From Kribbella italica (GTDB taxonomy: Bacteria > Actinomycetota > Actinomycetes > Propionibacteriales > Kribbellaceae), in contig NZ_JACHMY010000001.1 of the NCBI RefSeq assembly GCF_014205135.1, forward strand, positions 6,262,001-6,326,000: a stretch of DNA of 64,000 nt. Direction: 5' to 3'. Position numbers and translations under genes: made by a program. Of the stretch, positions 32,796 to 41,444 are shown one piece after another. Numbering within the stretch: the first letter of the stretch is position 1; each line of letters begins with the position of its first letter. The notes below the pieces were generated by a model. That model worked only from the letters and a program-made list of their open reading frames with translations. It searched no databases and was not told the DNA's origin.

Positions 32796-33926
32796 GTGAG
32801 TGACTTGAGCATCCGGACCATCTCGGCCGACGAGCACGCCGCCTACCTGGCGGCCCAGCCGTCGGCGAGCTTCCTGCAGACCCCGGGCTGGGCGGCGGTG
32901 AAGAGCGAGTGGAAGGCCGAGTCGCTCGGCTGGTACGACCCGTCGAACCCGGGCGAGCTGGTCGGCGTCGCGCTGGTGCTCTACCGGCAGATGCCGAAGG
33001 TGAAGCGCTACCTGGCGTACCTGCCCGAGGGCCCGGTGATCGACTGGGACGCGATCGACCTCGGCCGCTTCCTGCGCCCGCTCGCGGCGCACACGGCGGA
33101 GCAGGGCGCGTTCGGGCTGCGGATGGGTCCGCCGGTCGCGACCCGGCGGTGGACCGCGAAGACGATCAAGGACGCGATCGCCGGTGGCCAGCAGCCGAAG
33201 CTGGGTGACGTCCGCGCCGACGTGATCGAGCCGTCCGGCGCGACCGTCGCGGCGCAGCTGCGCGCGCTCGGCTGGAAGGCGCCAAAGTCCGGCGAGGGCT
33301 TCGCCGCCGGCCAGCCGCAGTACGTCTTCCAGGTCCCGCTGGCCGGCCGTAGCCAGGACGACCTGCTCAAGGGCATGAACCAGCTCTGGCGCCGCAACAT
33401 CAAGAAGGCCGACAAGCTCGGCGTCGAGGTCACCCTCGGCACACCGGAGGACCTGAAGGCCTTCCACCAGCTGTACGTCGAGACCGCCGAGCGTGACCAC
33501 TTCACGCCGCGGCCGCTGCCGTACTTCGTCAAGATGCAGGCGGCGATGGCCAACCAGCCAGCCGACGTCTGCGACTTCCGGCTCTACAACGCCTACCACG
33601 AGGGGGACCTGGTCGCCTCGACGATCTGGGTCCGGGTCGGCGGTCATTCCTGGTACTCCTACGGAGCCAGCTCGACCGCCAAGCGGGACGTCCGTGGATC
33701 GAACGCGATCCAGTGGCGGATGATGTCGGACGCGCTCTCCGCGGGCGCGACCGTGTACGACCTACGGGGCATCACCGACACCTTGGACCCGAACGACTCG
33801 CACGTCGGGTTGATCCAGTTCAAGGTCGGCACCGGCGGCGAGGCCGTCGAGTACGTCGGTGAGTGGGATCTGCCGTTGAACAAGGCGCTCTACACCGCAT
33901 TCGACCTCTACATGAGACGGCGTTGA
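32796..33926 (+). CDS. FemX-type peptidoglycan branching enzyme (FemABX family)
   Basis: This 376-residue protein matches aminoacyl-tRNA-dependent peptidyltransferases of the FemABX family: SFLQTPGWAAVKSEW near the start, KYVFQ-like PQYVFQVPLAG, LWRRNIKKADKLGVEV in the middle, and YDLRGITDTLDPNDSHVGL then QFKVGTGGEAVEYVGEW at the end. In Streptomyces FemX attaches the first glycine to LL-diaminopimelate in lipid II, the interpeptide bridge type also found in Propionibacteriales. The downstream alanine-racemase-like gene begins 4 bp after its stop, so the two form a cell-wall operon. Confidence 0.9.
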   Translation: MSDLSIRTISADEHAAYLAAQPSASFLQTPGWAAVKSEWKAESLGWYDPSNPGELVGVALVLYRQMPKVKRYLAYLPEGPVIDWDAIDLGRFLRPLAAHTAEQGAFGLRMGPPVATRRWTAKTIKDAIAGGQQPKLGDVRADVIEPSGATVAAQLRALGWKAPKSGEGFAAGQPQYVFQVPLAGRSQDDLLKGMNQLWRRNIKKADKLGVEVTLGTPEDLKAFHQLYVETAERDHFTPRPLPYFVKMQAAMANQPADVCDFRLYNAYHEGDLVASTIWVRVGGHSWYSYGASSTAKRDVRGSNAIQWRMMSDALSAGATVYDLRGITDTLDPNDSHVGLIQFKVGTGGEAVEYVGEWDLPLNKALYTAFDLYMRRR

Positions 33927-33930
33927 CACC

Positions 33931-34932
33931 ATGCCCCTGATCCTGCACATCGACTCCGATCGATGGCGCGACCATCTCCGTTCCACGTGGAACGCCGACA
34001 TCATCCCGGTGGCCAAGGGCAACGGGTACGGCGTGGGCAACCCGCGGCTGCTGGCCGAGGCGCGGGCGCTCGGCGCGAAGACGGTCGCGGTCGGTACCTA
34101 CACAGAGGTTCCGCCGGACTCCAAGGACGACGTCGTGGTGCTCTCGCCGTGGCGCTCGTTCCTCGACGTCCCGCAGGGCAAGAACGTCATCCACACGGTC
34201 AGCCGGCTGGCTGATCTGGTCTCGATCCCGGCCGGCAGCCGGGTGCTGATCGAGGTGCAGACCTCGATGCGCCGGCACGGGATCGGCGCCCGCGAGCTGC
34301 GCCACACGATGCTGCTGAACGCGCTCGACCGGATCAAGTTCGAGGGCTGGTCGCTGCACTTCCCGATGGGCGCCGGCGGTACGTCGGCCAACATCCGGGA
34401 GGCCGCCGAGCTGGGCAAGCAGGCGCGCGCCGTCCGGCAGGGTCCGTTGTGGGTGTCGCACGTGCCGGCGCAGAAGCTGGCCGACATCGGCGAGAACGTG
34501 AAGCTGCGGATGGGCACCGGCCTGTGGCTGGGCGACCGGGGCGCGTTCACCGTCCGCGCGACCGTGCTCGACGTGCACTCGGTACGACGCGGCGAGCGCG
34601 TCGGCTACCGCCAGCGCCGGGTGACGGGCGACGGCCACATCCTGGTGGTGTCCGGCGGGACGGCGCACGGCGTCGGCCTGGAGGCGCCGACCGCGGCCGC
34701 CAGCGTCCGCCAGCGCGCGATCGCGGTGGCCAAGGGCAGCCTGGACGCGGCCGGGATGGCGCTGTCGCCGTTCACGATCGAGGGCAAGCAGCGCTGGTTC
34801 GCCGAGCCGCCGCACATGCAGGCGAGCATGCTGTTCCTGCCGTCCTCGGTGGCGCCGCCGGCCGTCGGCGACGAGGTCGGCGTCGACGTCCGCTACACGA
34901 CCACGATCTTCGACAAGGTCTCGATGGACTGA
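33931..34932 (+). CDS. Alanine racemase-like PLP enzyme
   Basis: This 333-residue fold-type III PLP protein has the cofactor lysine Lys29 in IIPVAKGNGYGVGN, corresponding to the VVKANAYGHG motif of alanine racemase, followed by a shortened barrel and a C-terminal beta domain. It is about 40 residues shorter than canonical Alr, and the partner-subunit tyrosine region is not readily recognised. It may make D-Ala or another D-amino acid for the wall. Homologues sit next to femX in Streptomyces as I recall. Confidence 0.82.
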   Translation: MPLILHIDSDRWRDHLRSTWNADIIPVAKGNGYGVGNPRLLAEARALGAKTVAVGTYTEVPPDSKDDVVVLSPWRSFLDVPQGKNVIHTVSRLADLVSIPAGSRVLIEVQTSMRRHGIGARELRHTMLLNALDRIKFEGWSLHFPMGAGGTSANIREAAELGKQARAVRQGPLWVSHVPAQKLADIGENVKLRMGTGLWLGDRGAFTVRATVLDVHSVRRGERVGYRQRRVTGDGHILVVSGGTAHGVGLEAPTAAASVRQRAIAVAKGSLDAAGMALSPFTIEGKQRWFAEPPHMQASMLFLPSSVAPPAVGDEVGVDVRYTTTIFDKVSMD

Positions 34933-34949
34933 TCCGGTCACCACGGGTG

Positions 34950-34980
34950 TTGACTTCAGGTGCACCTGAAGTTGCACCGT
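34950..34980 (+). promoter_or_regulatory. MerR-type promoter with 20-bp palindrome in a 19-bp spacer
   Basis: The perfect palindrome ACTTCAGGTGCACCTGAAGT spans 34953-34972. A -35 TTGACT (34950-34955) and a weak -10 CACCGT (34975-34980) are separated by 19 bp, the abnormal spacing that MerR activators correct by untwisting DNA. The -10 ends six bases before the methyltransferase ATG, so the mRNA would be leaderless. The cognate regulator is not adjacent. Confidence 0.65.
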
Positions 34981-34986
34981 GGTCCC

Positions 34987-35718
34987 ATGGCTGAACTGAC
35001 TTTCCTGGACCGGATCGAGCAGACGCCCGGTGCGGTCGAACTGCGGGCCGAGTCCTACCGCTTGCTGGACCTCGCCCCGGGCCAGACGCTGGTCGACGTC
35101 GCCTGCGGCTGCGGCCATGCGGCCGCCGAGCTGATCGACGCGGGCCTCAAGACGATCGGGGTCGACAACGACCCGGCCGCGATCGCCGTCGCCTCGGCGC
35201 GGCTGCCGAGCGCAATGTTTCACGTGGCACGCTCCGACGAGCTGCCGCTGGCGGATGGATCCGTCGACGGCTACCGCGCGGCCCGGCTGTTCCACCTGCT
35301 CGACGACCCGCTGCCGACGCTGACCGAGGCGTACCGGGTCCTGCGGCCTGGCGGGCGAGCAGTGCTCGCCGGGCAGGACTACGGGTTCCTGCTGGTCGAC
35401 AGCAGCGACCAGGACCTGACCGATGTGATCCTGCTCGGGCTGGAGTCGCGGTCGGTCGCGCCGCGGGCCGCCCGGAGCTTCCGCGACTGGCTGCTCGACA
35501 CCGGGTTCCACGACCCGGAGGTGGTTGTCCACAACCAGGTCGTCACCGGCCACGACGTCATGGTCCAGCAGCTGGAGATGGCCGCCGACGCGGCCGTCGA
35601 CCGGGCGTTGATCACGCGGGACGACGCCGACGGGTGGCTGGCCGAGCAGAACGACCGGGCCCGGCGCGACCGGTTCCTCGCCGTACTGCCGACGCTGCTG
35701 GTCGTCGCGACCCGGTGA
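34987..35718 (+). CDS. Class I SAM-dependent methyltransferase
   Basis: This 243-residue methyltransferase has motif I TLVDVACGCGHAAAELI, motif II GVDND, post-II SDELPLADGSVDGYRAARLFHL and YRVLRPGGRAVLAG, the ubiquinone/menaquinone-type small-molecule layout. Motif I carries Cys in place of the usual Gly (ACGCG). The ATG at 34987 follows directly from a MerR-type promoter. It is separate from the femX/alr pair because it has its own promoter. The substrate is unknown; MerR control suggests response to a toxic compound. Confidence 0.87.
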   Translation: MAELTFLDRIEQTPGAVELRAESYRLLDLAPGQTLVDVACGCGHAAAELIDAGLKTIGVDNDPAAIAVASARLPSAMFHVARSDELPLADGSVDGYRAARLFHLLDDPLPTLTEAYRVLRPGGRAVLAGQDYGFLLVDSSDQDLTDVILLGLESRSVAPRAARSFRDWLLDTGFHDPEVVVHNQVVTGHDVMVQQLEMAADAAVDRALITRDDADGWLAEQNDRARRDRFLAVLPTLLVVATR

Positions 35719-35950
35719 CCGAACGCCGGGAAGTACGCCTGACACGCCTCGCGCGACGTACGGCGAGTTGGTGCCGGCGAGGAGTAACTTGCTGAACTGA
35801 GTGCGACGAAGTCTTGACCCGGGGTGATCTCGGTAGGGAGGATCACTGCGGACGCGGGCTGACAACCTTGTCATCGGGGCCGCGTGACCACCTCTGGATG
35901 CTCGGCGGCCGCCGTCGCCGGGTGCCGTCCTGCCGTACTGAGGAGCCGAG
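35719..35950. promoter_or_regulatory. Upstream region of the GH92 gene with a short palindrome
   Basis: This 232-bp gap has no gene. TGACAA-cc-TTGTCA at 35860-35873 is a perfect 6+6 palindrome about 80 bp before the GH92 start and could be an operator for a sugar-responsive repressor. GAGGAG is present 5 bp before the ATG at 35951. Confidence 0.35.
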
Positions 35951-38900
35951 ATGAAACTCCGCCGCCCACTGGGGCTCGTCACGTCTCTGGGGCTTGTTGT
36001 GACAATGTCTGCCATGACGTCAGCGAGCGCCTCCCTTCCCACCTCCTCCCAGGCGCACCAGCAGCCTGTGGTGAGTGGGGCTTCCTACTTCACTTCCTTC
36101 GAGCCGGGACAGCCGCAGCCCGGTTACACCGACACGGTCGAGACCGGTCCGGACGGGAAACCCCGGACCGGCGGTGTCGAAGGCCCGACGCCGACCGGGA
36201 TCGGCGGCAGCGAGATGGACAAGGTCACCCAGGTCGCGGCCAGCGACGAGAACACCGGGGGCGGTGAGATCGCGAGCAACGTGGCCGACGGCGACAAGTT
36301 CACCAAGTGGCTCGTCTTCGAGCCGACCGGCTGGCTGACCTACCAGACGTCCGCCCCGGTCACCTTGCGCAAGTACGCGCTGACCTCGGCCAACGACGCC
36401 GAGGGCCGCGACCCGCAGAACTGGACGGTGTCCGGCTCGAACGACGGCACCACCTGGACCGTGCTCGACACCCGCACCGGCGAGTCGTTCGAGAACCGCT
36501 TCCAGACCAAGGAGTACACGCTCGCGAACGAGGCGGCGTACACGCACTTCAAGCTCGACATCACGCTCAACCACGGCGAGGACATCATCCAGCTCGCCGA
36601 CTGGTACCTGTCGAACGGCGCTCCGCTGCCGCCTCCTGGTGAGGTGGCCGAGTCGCGGCTCGACTCCGGCCCGACCAGCGCCTACAACGCCCGGGCCCGG
36701 ACCGGCTTCACCGGCGTCAAGTCCTTCCGGTACGCCGGCCACCAGACCGCCGAGGGTCGCGGCTTCACCTGGAACAAGATCGCCGACGTCGACCTGAAGG
36801 TCGGCAAGGAGACCCGGCTGTCGTACAAGATCTTCCCCGAGCACGTCGAGGGCGACCTCAGCTACCCGAGCACGTACGCCGCGCTCGACCTGGCCTTCTC
36901 GGACGGCACCTACCTGAGCGACCTGAAGGCCAAGGACCACCACGGCTTCGGCCTCAGCCCGCGCGGGCAGGGCGACGCCAAGGGTCTGTCCACGAACCAG
37001 TGGAACAACATCGAGGCCGACCTCGGCAAGTACGCCGCCGGCAAGACGGTCAAGCGGATCCTCGTCGGCTACGACAAGCCCGAGGGCCCGGCCGACTTCC
37101 GCGGCTGGATCGACGACGTCCGGATCGCCAAGGCGGAGAACCCGGACTCCGCGGCGCGCAAGACCGCGGCGAAGCACCCGTCGGAGCTCGCGATCACCAC
37201 CCGCGGCACGAACTCGACCGGCGGGTTCTCCCGCGGCAACAACATCCCGGCGACCGCCGTACCGCACGGCTTCAACTTCTGGACGCCGGTGACGAACGCC
37301 GGCTCGACGTCCTGGCTGTACGACTACGCCAAGGGCAACAACGAGCAGAACAAGCCGGAGATCCAGGCGCTGTCGATCAGCCACGAGCCGAGCCCGTGGA
37401 TGGGTGACCGGCAGACCTTCCAGGTGATGCCGACGACGGCGGCGACCCCGACCGCGGACCGCAAGGCGCGGGCCTGGGCGTTCAGCCACGACAACGAGGT
37501 GGCCCGGCCGTACTACTACGGCGTCACCTTCGACAACGGCAACGCGCTCGAGGTCGCTCCGACCGACCACGCGGCGATGCTGCGGTTCAGCTTCCCGAAG
37601 GGCCAGGCGTCGCTGGTCTTCGACAACGCCAACAACAACGGCGGCCTGACGCTCGACCCGAAGACCGGGGTCGTGACCGGCTTCAGCGACGTGAAGAGCG
37701 GGCTGTCGACCGGCGCCGGCCGGCTGTTCGTGTACGGCGTGGTCGACCAGAAGGTCGTTGCCTCCGGCAAGCTTGCGAACGGCGGGGGCGCCAACGTCGG
37801 CGGCTACTTCAGCTTCGACAAGAAGGTCCAGCAGGTCCAGCTCCGGATCGCCACCTCGCTGATCGGGACGGCGCAGGCGAAGAAGAACCTCGAGCTCGAA
37901 CTCGATGCCGACAGCAAGTTCGACAAGGTGAAGTCGGCGGCGCAGAAGCTCTGGGACGCCAAGCTGCGCACGATCGAGGTCGAGGGTGCCACCGCGGACC
38001 AGCTGCACTCGCTCTACTCCAACCTGTACCGGCTGTTCCTCTACCCGAACAACGGCTCGGAGAACACCGGTACGGCGAAGAAGCCGGTGATCACCTACGC
38101 GTCGCCGGTCTCGCCGAAGGTCGGCACGGACACCCCGACCGCGACCGGCTCGAAGCTGGTGGCCGGTCAGACCTACGTGAACAACGGGTTCTGGGACACC
38201 TACCGGACCGTCTGGCCGGCGTACAGCCTGTTCGCGCAGGACACCGCCGACGACCTGGTGAACGGCTTCGTCCAGCAGTACAAGGACGGCGGCTGGATCT
38301 CGCGCTGGTCCTCGCCGGGCTACGCGAACCTGATGGTCGGCACCAGCTCGGACGTCGCGTTCGCCGACGCCTACCTCAAGGGCATCAAGGGCATCGACGT
38401 CCAGGCGGCGTACGACGCGGCGCTGAAGAACGCGGCCGTCCGCCCGCCGACGGAGAACGTCGGCCGCAAGGGCCTGGACCGCTCGACCTTCAACGGCTAC
38501 ACGGCCAACACCACGGCCGAGGGCTTCAGCTGGTCGATGGACGGCTACATCAACGACTACGGCATCGCGAACATGTCCAAAGCCCTGTACGACGCGGCGA
38601 AGAAGAGTGATCCGCGCAAGCAGGAGTACAAGGACAACTACGACTACTACCTGAACCGGGCGCGCAACTACGTGACCCTGTTCGACCCGGCGCTGGGCTT
38701 CTTCCAGGGCAAGGACGCCGTCGGCGTCTGGGGCAACTCGCCGACCACCTTCGACCCACGCGACTGGGGTCACGACTACACCGAGACCAACGCCTGGAAC
38801 ATGGCCTTCTCGACGCCGCAGGACGGTGCCGGCCTGGCGGCCCTGTACGGCGGCCGCGACGGCCTGGCCAAGAAGCTGGACGAGTTCTTCTCGACGCCGG

Positions 38901-39973
38901 AGGACGCCACGCACGTCGGCGGGTACGGCGGCACGATCCACGAGATGCTCGAGGCGCGGGACGTCCGGATGGGCCAGTACGGCCACTCGAACCAGCCGTC
39001 GCACCACATCGCGTACATGTACGACTTCGCCGGGCAGCCGTCGAAGACGCAGGAGAAGGTGCGCGAGGCGCTCGACCGGCTGTACCTCGGGTCGGAGATC
39101 GGCCAGGGCTACCCGGGCGACGAGGACAACGGCGAGATGTCGGCCTGGTACCTGTTCAGCATGCTCGGGTTCTACCCGCTGCAGGTCGGCTCGCCGTCGT
39201 ACGCGATCGGTTCGCCGTTGTTCACCAAGGCGACGGTGAACCTGCCGGGCGGCAAGAAGCTGGTGGTCAGCGCGCCGAAGAACAGCGCGAAGAACATCTA
39301 CGTCAAGGGTGTGAAGGTGAACGGCAAGAAGTGGTCCTCGACCGCGCTGCCGCACGACCTGATCGCGCACGGCGGCAAGCTCGAGTTCGAGATGACCGAC
39401 AAGCCGTCGAGCTGGGGCACCGGCCGCAACGACGCGCCGCCGTCGCTCACCAAGCCCGGTGAGGACCCGAAGACCTGGCGCGACTCGACCGAGGACGAGG
39501 GCGCGGTCACCGCGGCCGGCGGGGTGGACGTGTCCGCGCTGACCGACAACGACTCCAAGCAGCAGGTCACGCTGACCGGTGCCACGCCGACGGTGACCGT
39601 CACGCTGCAGCAGGGACGTCCGGTGACGATGTACACGCTGACCAGTGGGGCCACCGGCGCCGCGCCTTCGGGCTGGACGCTGGAGGGCTCGAACGACGGG
39701 ACCAAGTGGACGACCGTGGACAAGCGGTCGGGGCAGACCTGGGCGTTCCCGTCGTACACGCGGTCGTTCAGCGTGGCCCAGCCGAAGACGTACACGCAGT
39801 ACCGGTTGGTGCTGACGCCTGCGGCCGGGGCGACCGGGGTGACGCTGTCCGAGCTGGAGCTGCTCGGGACGCTGAAGGGCATCGAGGCGGGTACGCATCC
39901 GAGCGACAAGCGGGTCGCGGAGACCAAGCCGAGCCCGACGCCGTCGCAGTCGATCGAGCGCAACTTCGGCTGA
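35951..39973 (+). CDS. Secreted GH92 alpha-mannosidase with two F5/8-type C modules
   Basis: This 1340-residue exported enzyme has a signal peptide (about 1-28), an F5/8 type C (CBM32-like) module at about 85-220 (GSNDGTTWTVLDTR), a concanavalin-like region to about 400, the GH92 catalytic body at about 400-1140, and a second F5/8 C module at about 1190-1315 (LEGSNDGTKWTTVDKRSG). The GH92 signature GDEDNGEMSAWYLFS is intact, with QPSHHIAYMYDFAG before it. GH92 enzymes are calcium-dependent inverting exo-alpha-mannosidases acting on mannans and N-glycans. With the GH27 gene nearby it suggests scavenging of galacto- and mannose-containing glycans. Confidence 0.92.
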   Translation: MKLRRPLGLVTSLGLVVTMSAMTSASASLPTSSQAHQQPVVSGASYFTSFEPGQPQPGYTDTVETGPDGKPRTGGVEGPTPTGIGGSEMDKVTQVAASDENTGGGEIASNVADGDKFTKWLVFEPTGWLTYQTSAPVTLRKYALTSANDAEGRDPQNWTVSGSNDGTTWTVLDTRTGESFENRFQTKEYTLANEAAYTHFKLDITLNHGEDIIQLADWYLSNGAPLPPPGEVAESRLDSGPTSAYNARARTGFTGVKSFRYAGHQTAEGRGFTWNKIADVDLKVGKETRLSYKIFPEHVEGDLSYPSTYAALDLAFSDGTYLSDLKAKDHHGFGLSPRGQGDAKGLSTNQWNNIEADLGKYAAGKTVKRILVGYDKPEGPADFRGWIDDVRIAKAENPDSAARKTAAKHPSELAITTRGTNSTGGFSRGNNIPATAVPHGFNFWTPVTNAGSTSWLYDYAKGNNEQNKPEIQALSISHEPSPWMGDRQTFQVMPTTAATPTADRKARAWAFSHDNEVARPYYYGVTFDNGNALEVAPTDHAAMLRFSFPKGQASLVFDNANNNGGLTLDPKTGVVTGFSDVKSGLSTGAGRLFVYGVVDQKVVASGKLANGGGANVGGYFSFDKKVQQVQLRIATSLIGTAQAKKNLELELDADSKFDKVKSAAQKLWDAKLRTIEVEGATADQLHSLYSNLYRLFLYPNNGSENTGTAKKPVITYASPVSPKVGTDTPTATGSKLVAGQTYVNNGFWDTYRTVWPAYSLFAQDTADDLVNGFVQQYKDGGWISRWSSPGYANLMVGTSSDVAFADAYLKGIKGIDVQAAYDAALKNAAVRPPTENVGRKGLDRSTFNGYTANTTAEGFSWSMDGYINDYGIANMSKALYDAAKKSDPRKQEYKDNYDYYLNRARNYVTLFDPALGFFQGKDAVGVWGNSPTTFDPRDWGHDYTETNAWNMAFSTPQDGAGLAALYGGRDGLAKKLDEFFSTPEDATHVGGYGGTIHEMLEARDVRMGQYGHSNQPSHHIAYMYDFAGQPSKTQEKVREALDRLYLGSEIGQGYPGDEDNGEMSAWYLFSMLGFYPLQVGSPSYAIGSPLFTKATVNLPGGKKLVVSAPKNSAKNIYVKGVKVNGKKWSSTALPHDLIAHGGKLEFEMTDKPSSWGTGRNDAPPSLTKPGEDPKTWRDSTEDEGAVTAAGGVDVSALTDNDSKQQVTLTGATPTVTVTLQQGRPVTMYTLTSGATGAAPSGWTLEGSNDGTKWTTVDKRSGQTWAFPSYTRSFSVAQPKTYTQYRLVLTPAAGATGVTLSELELLGTLKGIEAGTHPSDKRVAETKPSPTPSQSIERNFG

Positions 39974-39980
39974 GCTGCGA

Positions 39981-40116
39981 CGGAGGGGCGGGCCACCTGG
40001 GTGGCCCGCCCCTCCGGTACGAATTCTCCGGCGGAACCTGCCCCTGAGAGGTTCCGCCGGACGTGTGTTCACGAGAAGGGAGGGGTGGCGACCCCGCCCG
40101 GCCTGCCACCCCTTCC
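39981..40116 (+). terminator. Three consecutive strong hairpins after the GH92 gene
   Basis: Hairpin 1: 16-bp perfect stem (39981-39996 with 40001-40016). Hairpin 2: 13-bp perfect stem (40027-40039 with 40049-40061). Hairpin 3: 12-bp stem (40078-40089 with 40105-40116) with one G-U pair in plus-strand RNA. All lie between the GH92 stop (39973) and the next start (40191), with different sequences and no T-tracts. They read as a triple terminator isolating the GH92 transcript. Confidence 0.7.
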
Positions 40117-40190
40117 ACTCGTACTGACGAACGGGCCGCCGGATAGGTTGCCCGGGACTTCAAGAGTCCACATCGCGAGATGGAGGCAGG

Positions 40191-41444
40191 ATGGGTGGGC
40201 CGGTGGACGACCAGCGGGCGACGGCTGGGCACCGCGCCGAGCTGCCGCCTCGGGAGCTCGCCCAGCTGCGGCTGCGGGCCGAGGAGCGCCTGCGGGCCGG
40301 CCGCCACCAGGAGTTGCTGGGCCTGGTGCCCGAGCTGCGCGGCGACACCGAGTGGTGGGCTCACCTGTGGGCGCCGGGCGCGGCACTGGCTGCTGCTCGC
40401 CTGGGCTCGCCCTCCGACGCTCTGGCGCTGCTCGAGGAGGCGATTGCCGGTGGGTTCAGCCAGCCGGAGCTGTTCGACGGAGAGCTGGAGAAGGTGTTCG
40501 CGACCGAGTGGCCGGCGCTGGGAGGCCGGGTGCTCGGCAACGTGCCGCTGCCATCGCTGGAGCTGACCGACTGGCCCGACGCACCTCCGATGCTGCCGCT
40601 GGAGCTCTACACGATCGCGCCGGACCGGCTGAGCGGGCTGCTGGAGCGCCTGCCCTCAGCGGGGACGTCGGCCTGGGCTACGGCGCTCGGCCTGCTCCAG
40701 TGGGTCCACAAGAGCTGGCAGCACGCCAACGACCACGTGAACGACCCAGACGCGCTGACCGTGCTGGAGCGGGTCGACGCCGGCGAGCGGTTCGCCTGTG
40801 TCGAGTACTCGGTCGTGCTCAGCCAGGCGCTCAACGCCGTACGGATCCCCGCGCGCCGCGTCGACCTGCGCCAGCCCGCCCACCACACCGGAGTAGGCCG
40901 CGGCCACGTCGTCAGCGAGGCCTGGATCGACGAGCTGGACCGCTGGGTCGTCCTGGACGGGCAGAACGGCTCGTACTGGGCCGACGACACCGGTCAGCCG
41001 CTGGGCGTCCAGGAACTGCAGGCGCTCGACAGTCCGCCGCGCTGCATCGGTTCACTCAGTCAGTCGCAGGCTGCTGAGTGGTTCAGGTACTTCGCCTCGG
41101 CGACGACGACCGGCGTGACCTGGGCGGCCGGGAGCTTCGCGCCGCTCTTCCAAGGGGCGAGGGTGATCCAGACGCCCCACCTCGCGCGGCAGAGCAACTA
41201 TCCACAGCTCTCCGCCCTCCGCACCGGGCTCGACGGGACGGTCACGCGCCCGGTGGTCCGCTTCGAGCACTTCCACCCGTACGGCGTCGGCATCCGGCTG
41301 CACCTGTCCGACAGGGCTGTGGACGCCGACGAGTGGGCGCTTGACCTGACCCCTGGTCGGCACGAGCTCGCGGTCGCCGTCGTCACGCCGTACGGGCAGA
41401 CTGCTCCGCAGCGCTTCTCCTACGTGGTGCGGAGCTCAGCCTGA
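40191..41444 (+). CDS. Transglutaminase-like (cysteine protease fold) protein
   Basis: This 417-residue protein has a central transglutaminase-like domain with the triad in order: Cys in ERFACVEYSVVLSQALNA, His in GRGHVVSEAWIDE and Asp in WVVLDGQNG. The N-terminal 150 residues are helical (LRLRAEERLRAGRHQELL) and the C-terminal 100 residues look like a beta-sandwich. No signal peptide is evident, so it is cytoplasmic. The family covers proteases and amidases as well as transglutaminases; the substrate is unknown. Its last 9 bases overlap the convergent mannosyltransferase gene. Confidence 0.82.
   Translation: MGGPVDDQRATAGHRAELPPRELAQLRLRAEERLRAGRHQELLGLVPELRGDTEWWAHLWAPGAALAAARLGSPSDALALLEEAIAGGFSQPELFDGELEKVFATEWPALGGRVLGNVPLPSLELTDWPDAPPMLPLELYTIAPDRLSGLLERLPSAGTSAWATALGLLQWVHKSWQHANDHVNDPDALTVLERVDAGERFACVEYSVVLSQALNAVRIPARRVDLRQPAHHTGVGRGHVVSEAWIDELDRWVVLDGQNGSYWADDTGQPLGVQELQALDSPPRCIGSLSQSQAAEWFRYFASATTTGVTWAAGSFAPLFQGARVIQTPHLARQSNYPQLSALRTGLDGTVTRPVVRFEHFHPYGVGIRLHLSDRAVDADEWALDLTPGRHELAVAVVTPYGQTAPQRFSYVVRSSA

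Noticed and set aside
36020..40072. 1350-codon minus-strand frame opposite the GH92 gene
   Set aside because: Very long but purely antisense to a signal-peptide-bearing, domain-complete GH92 enzyme.
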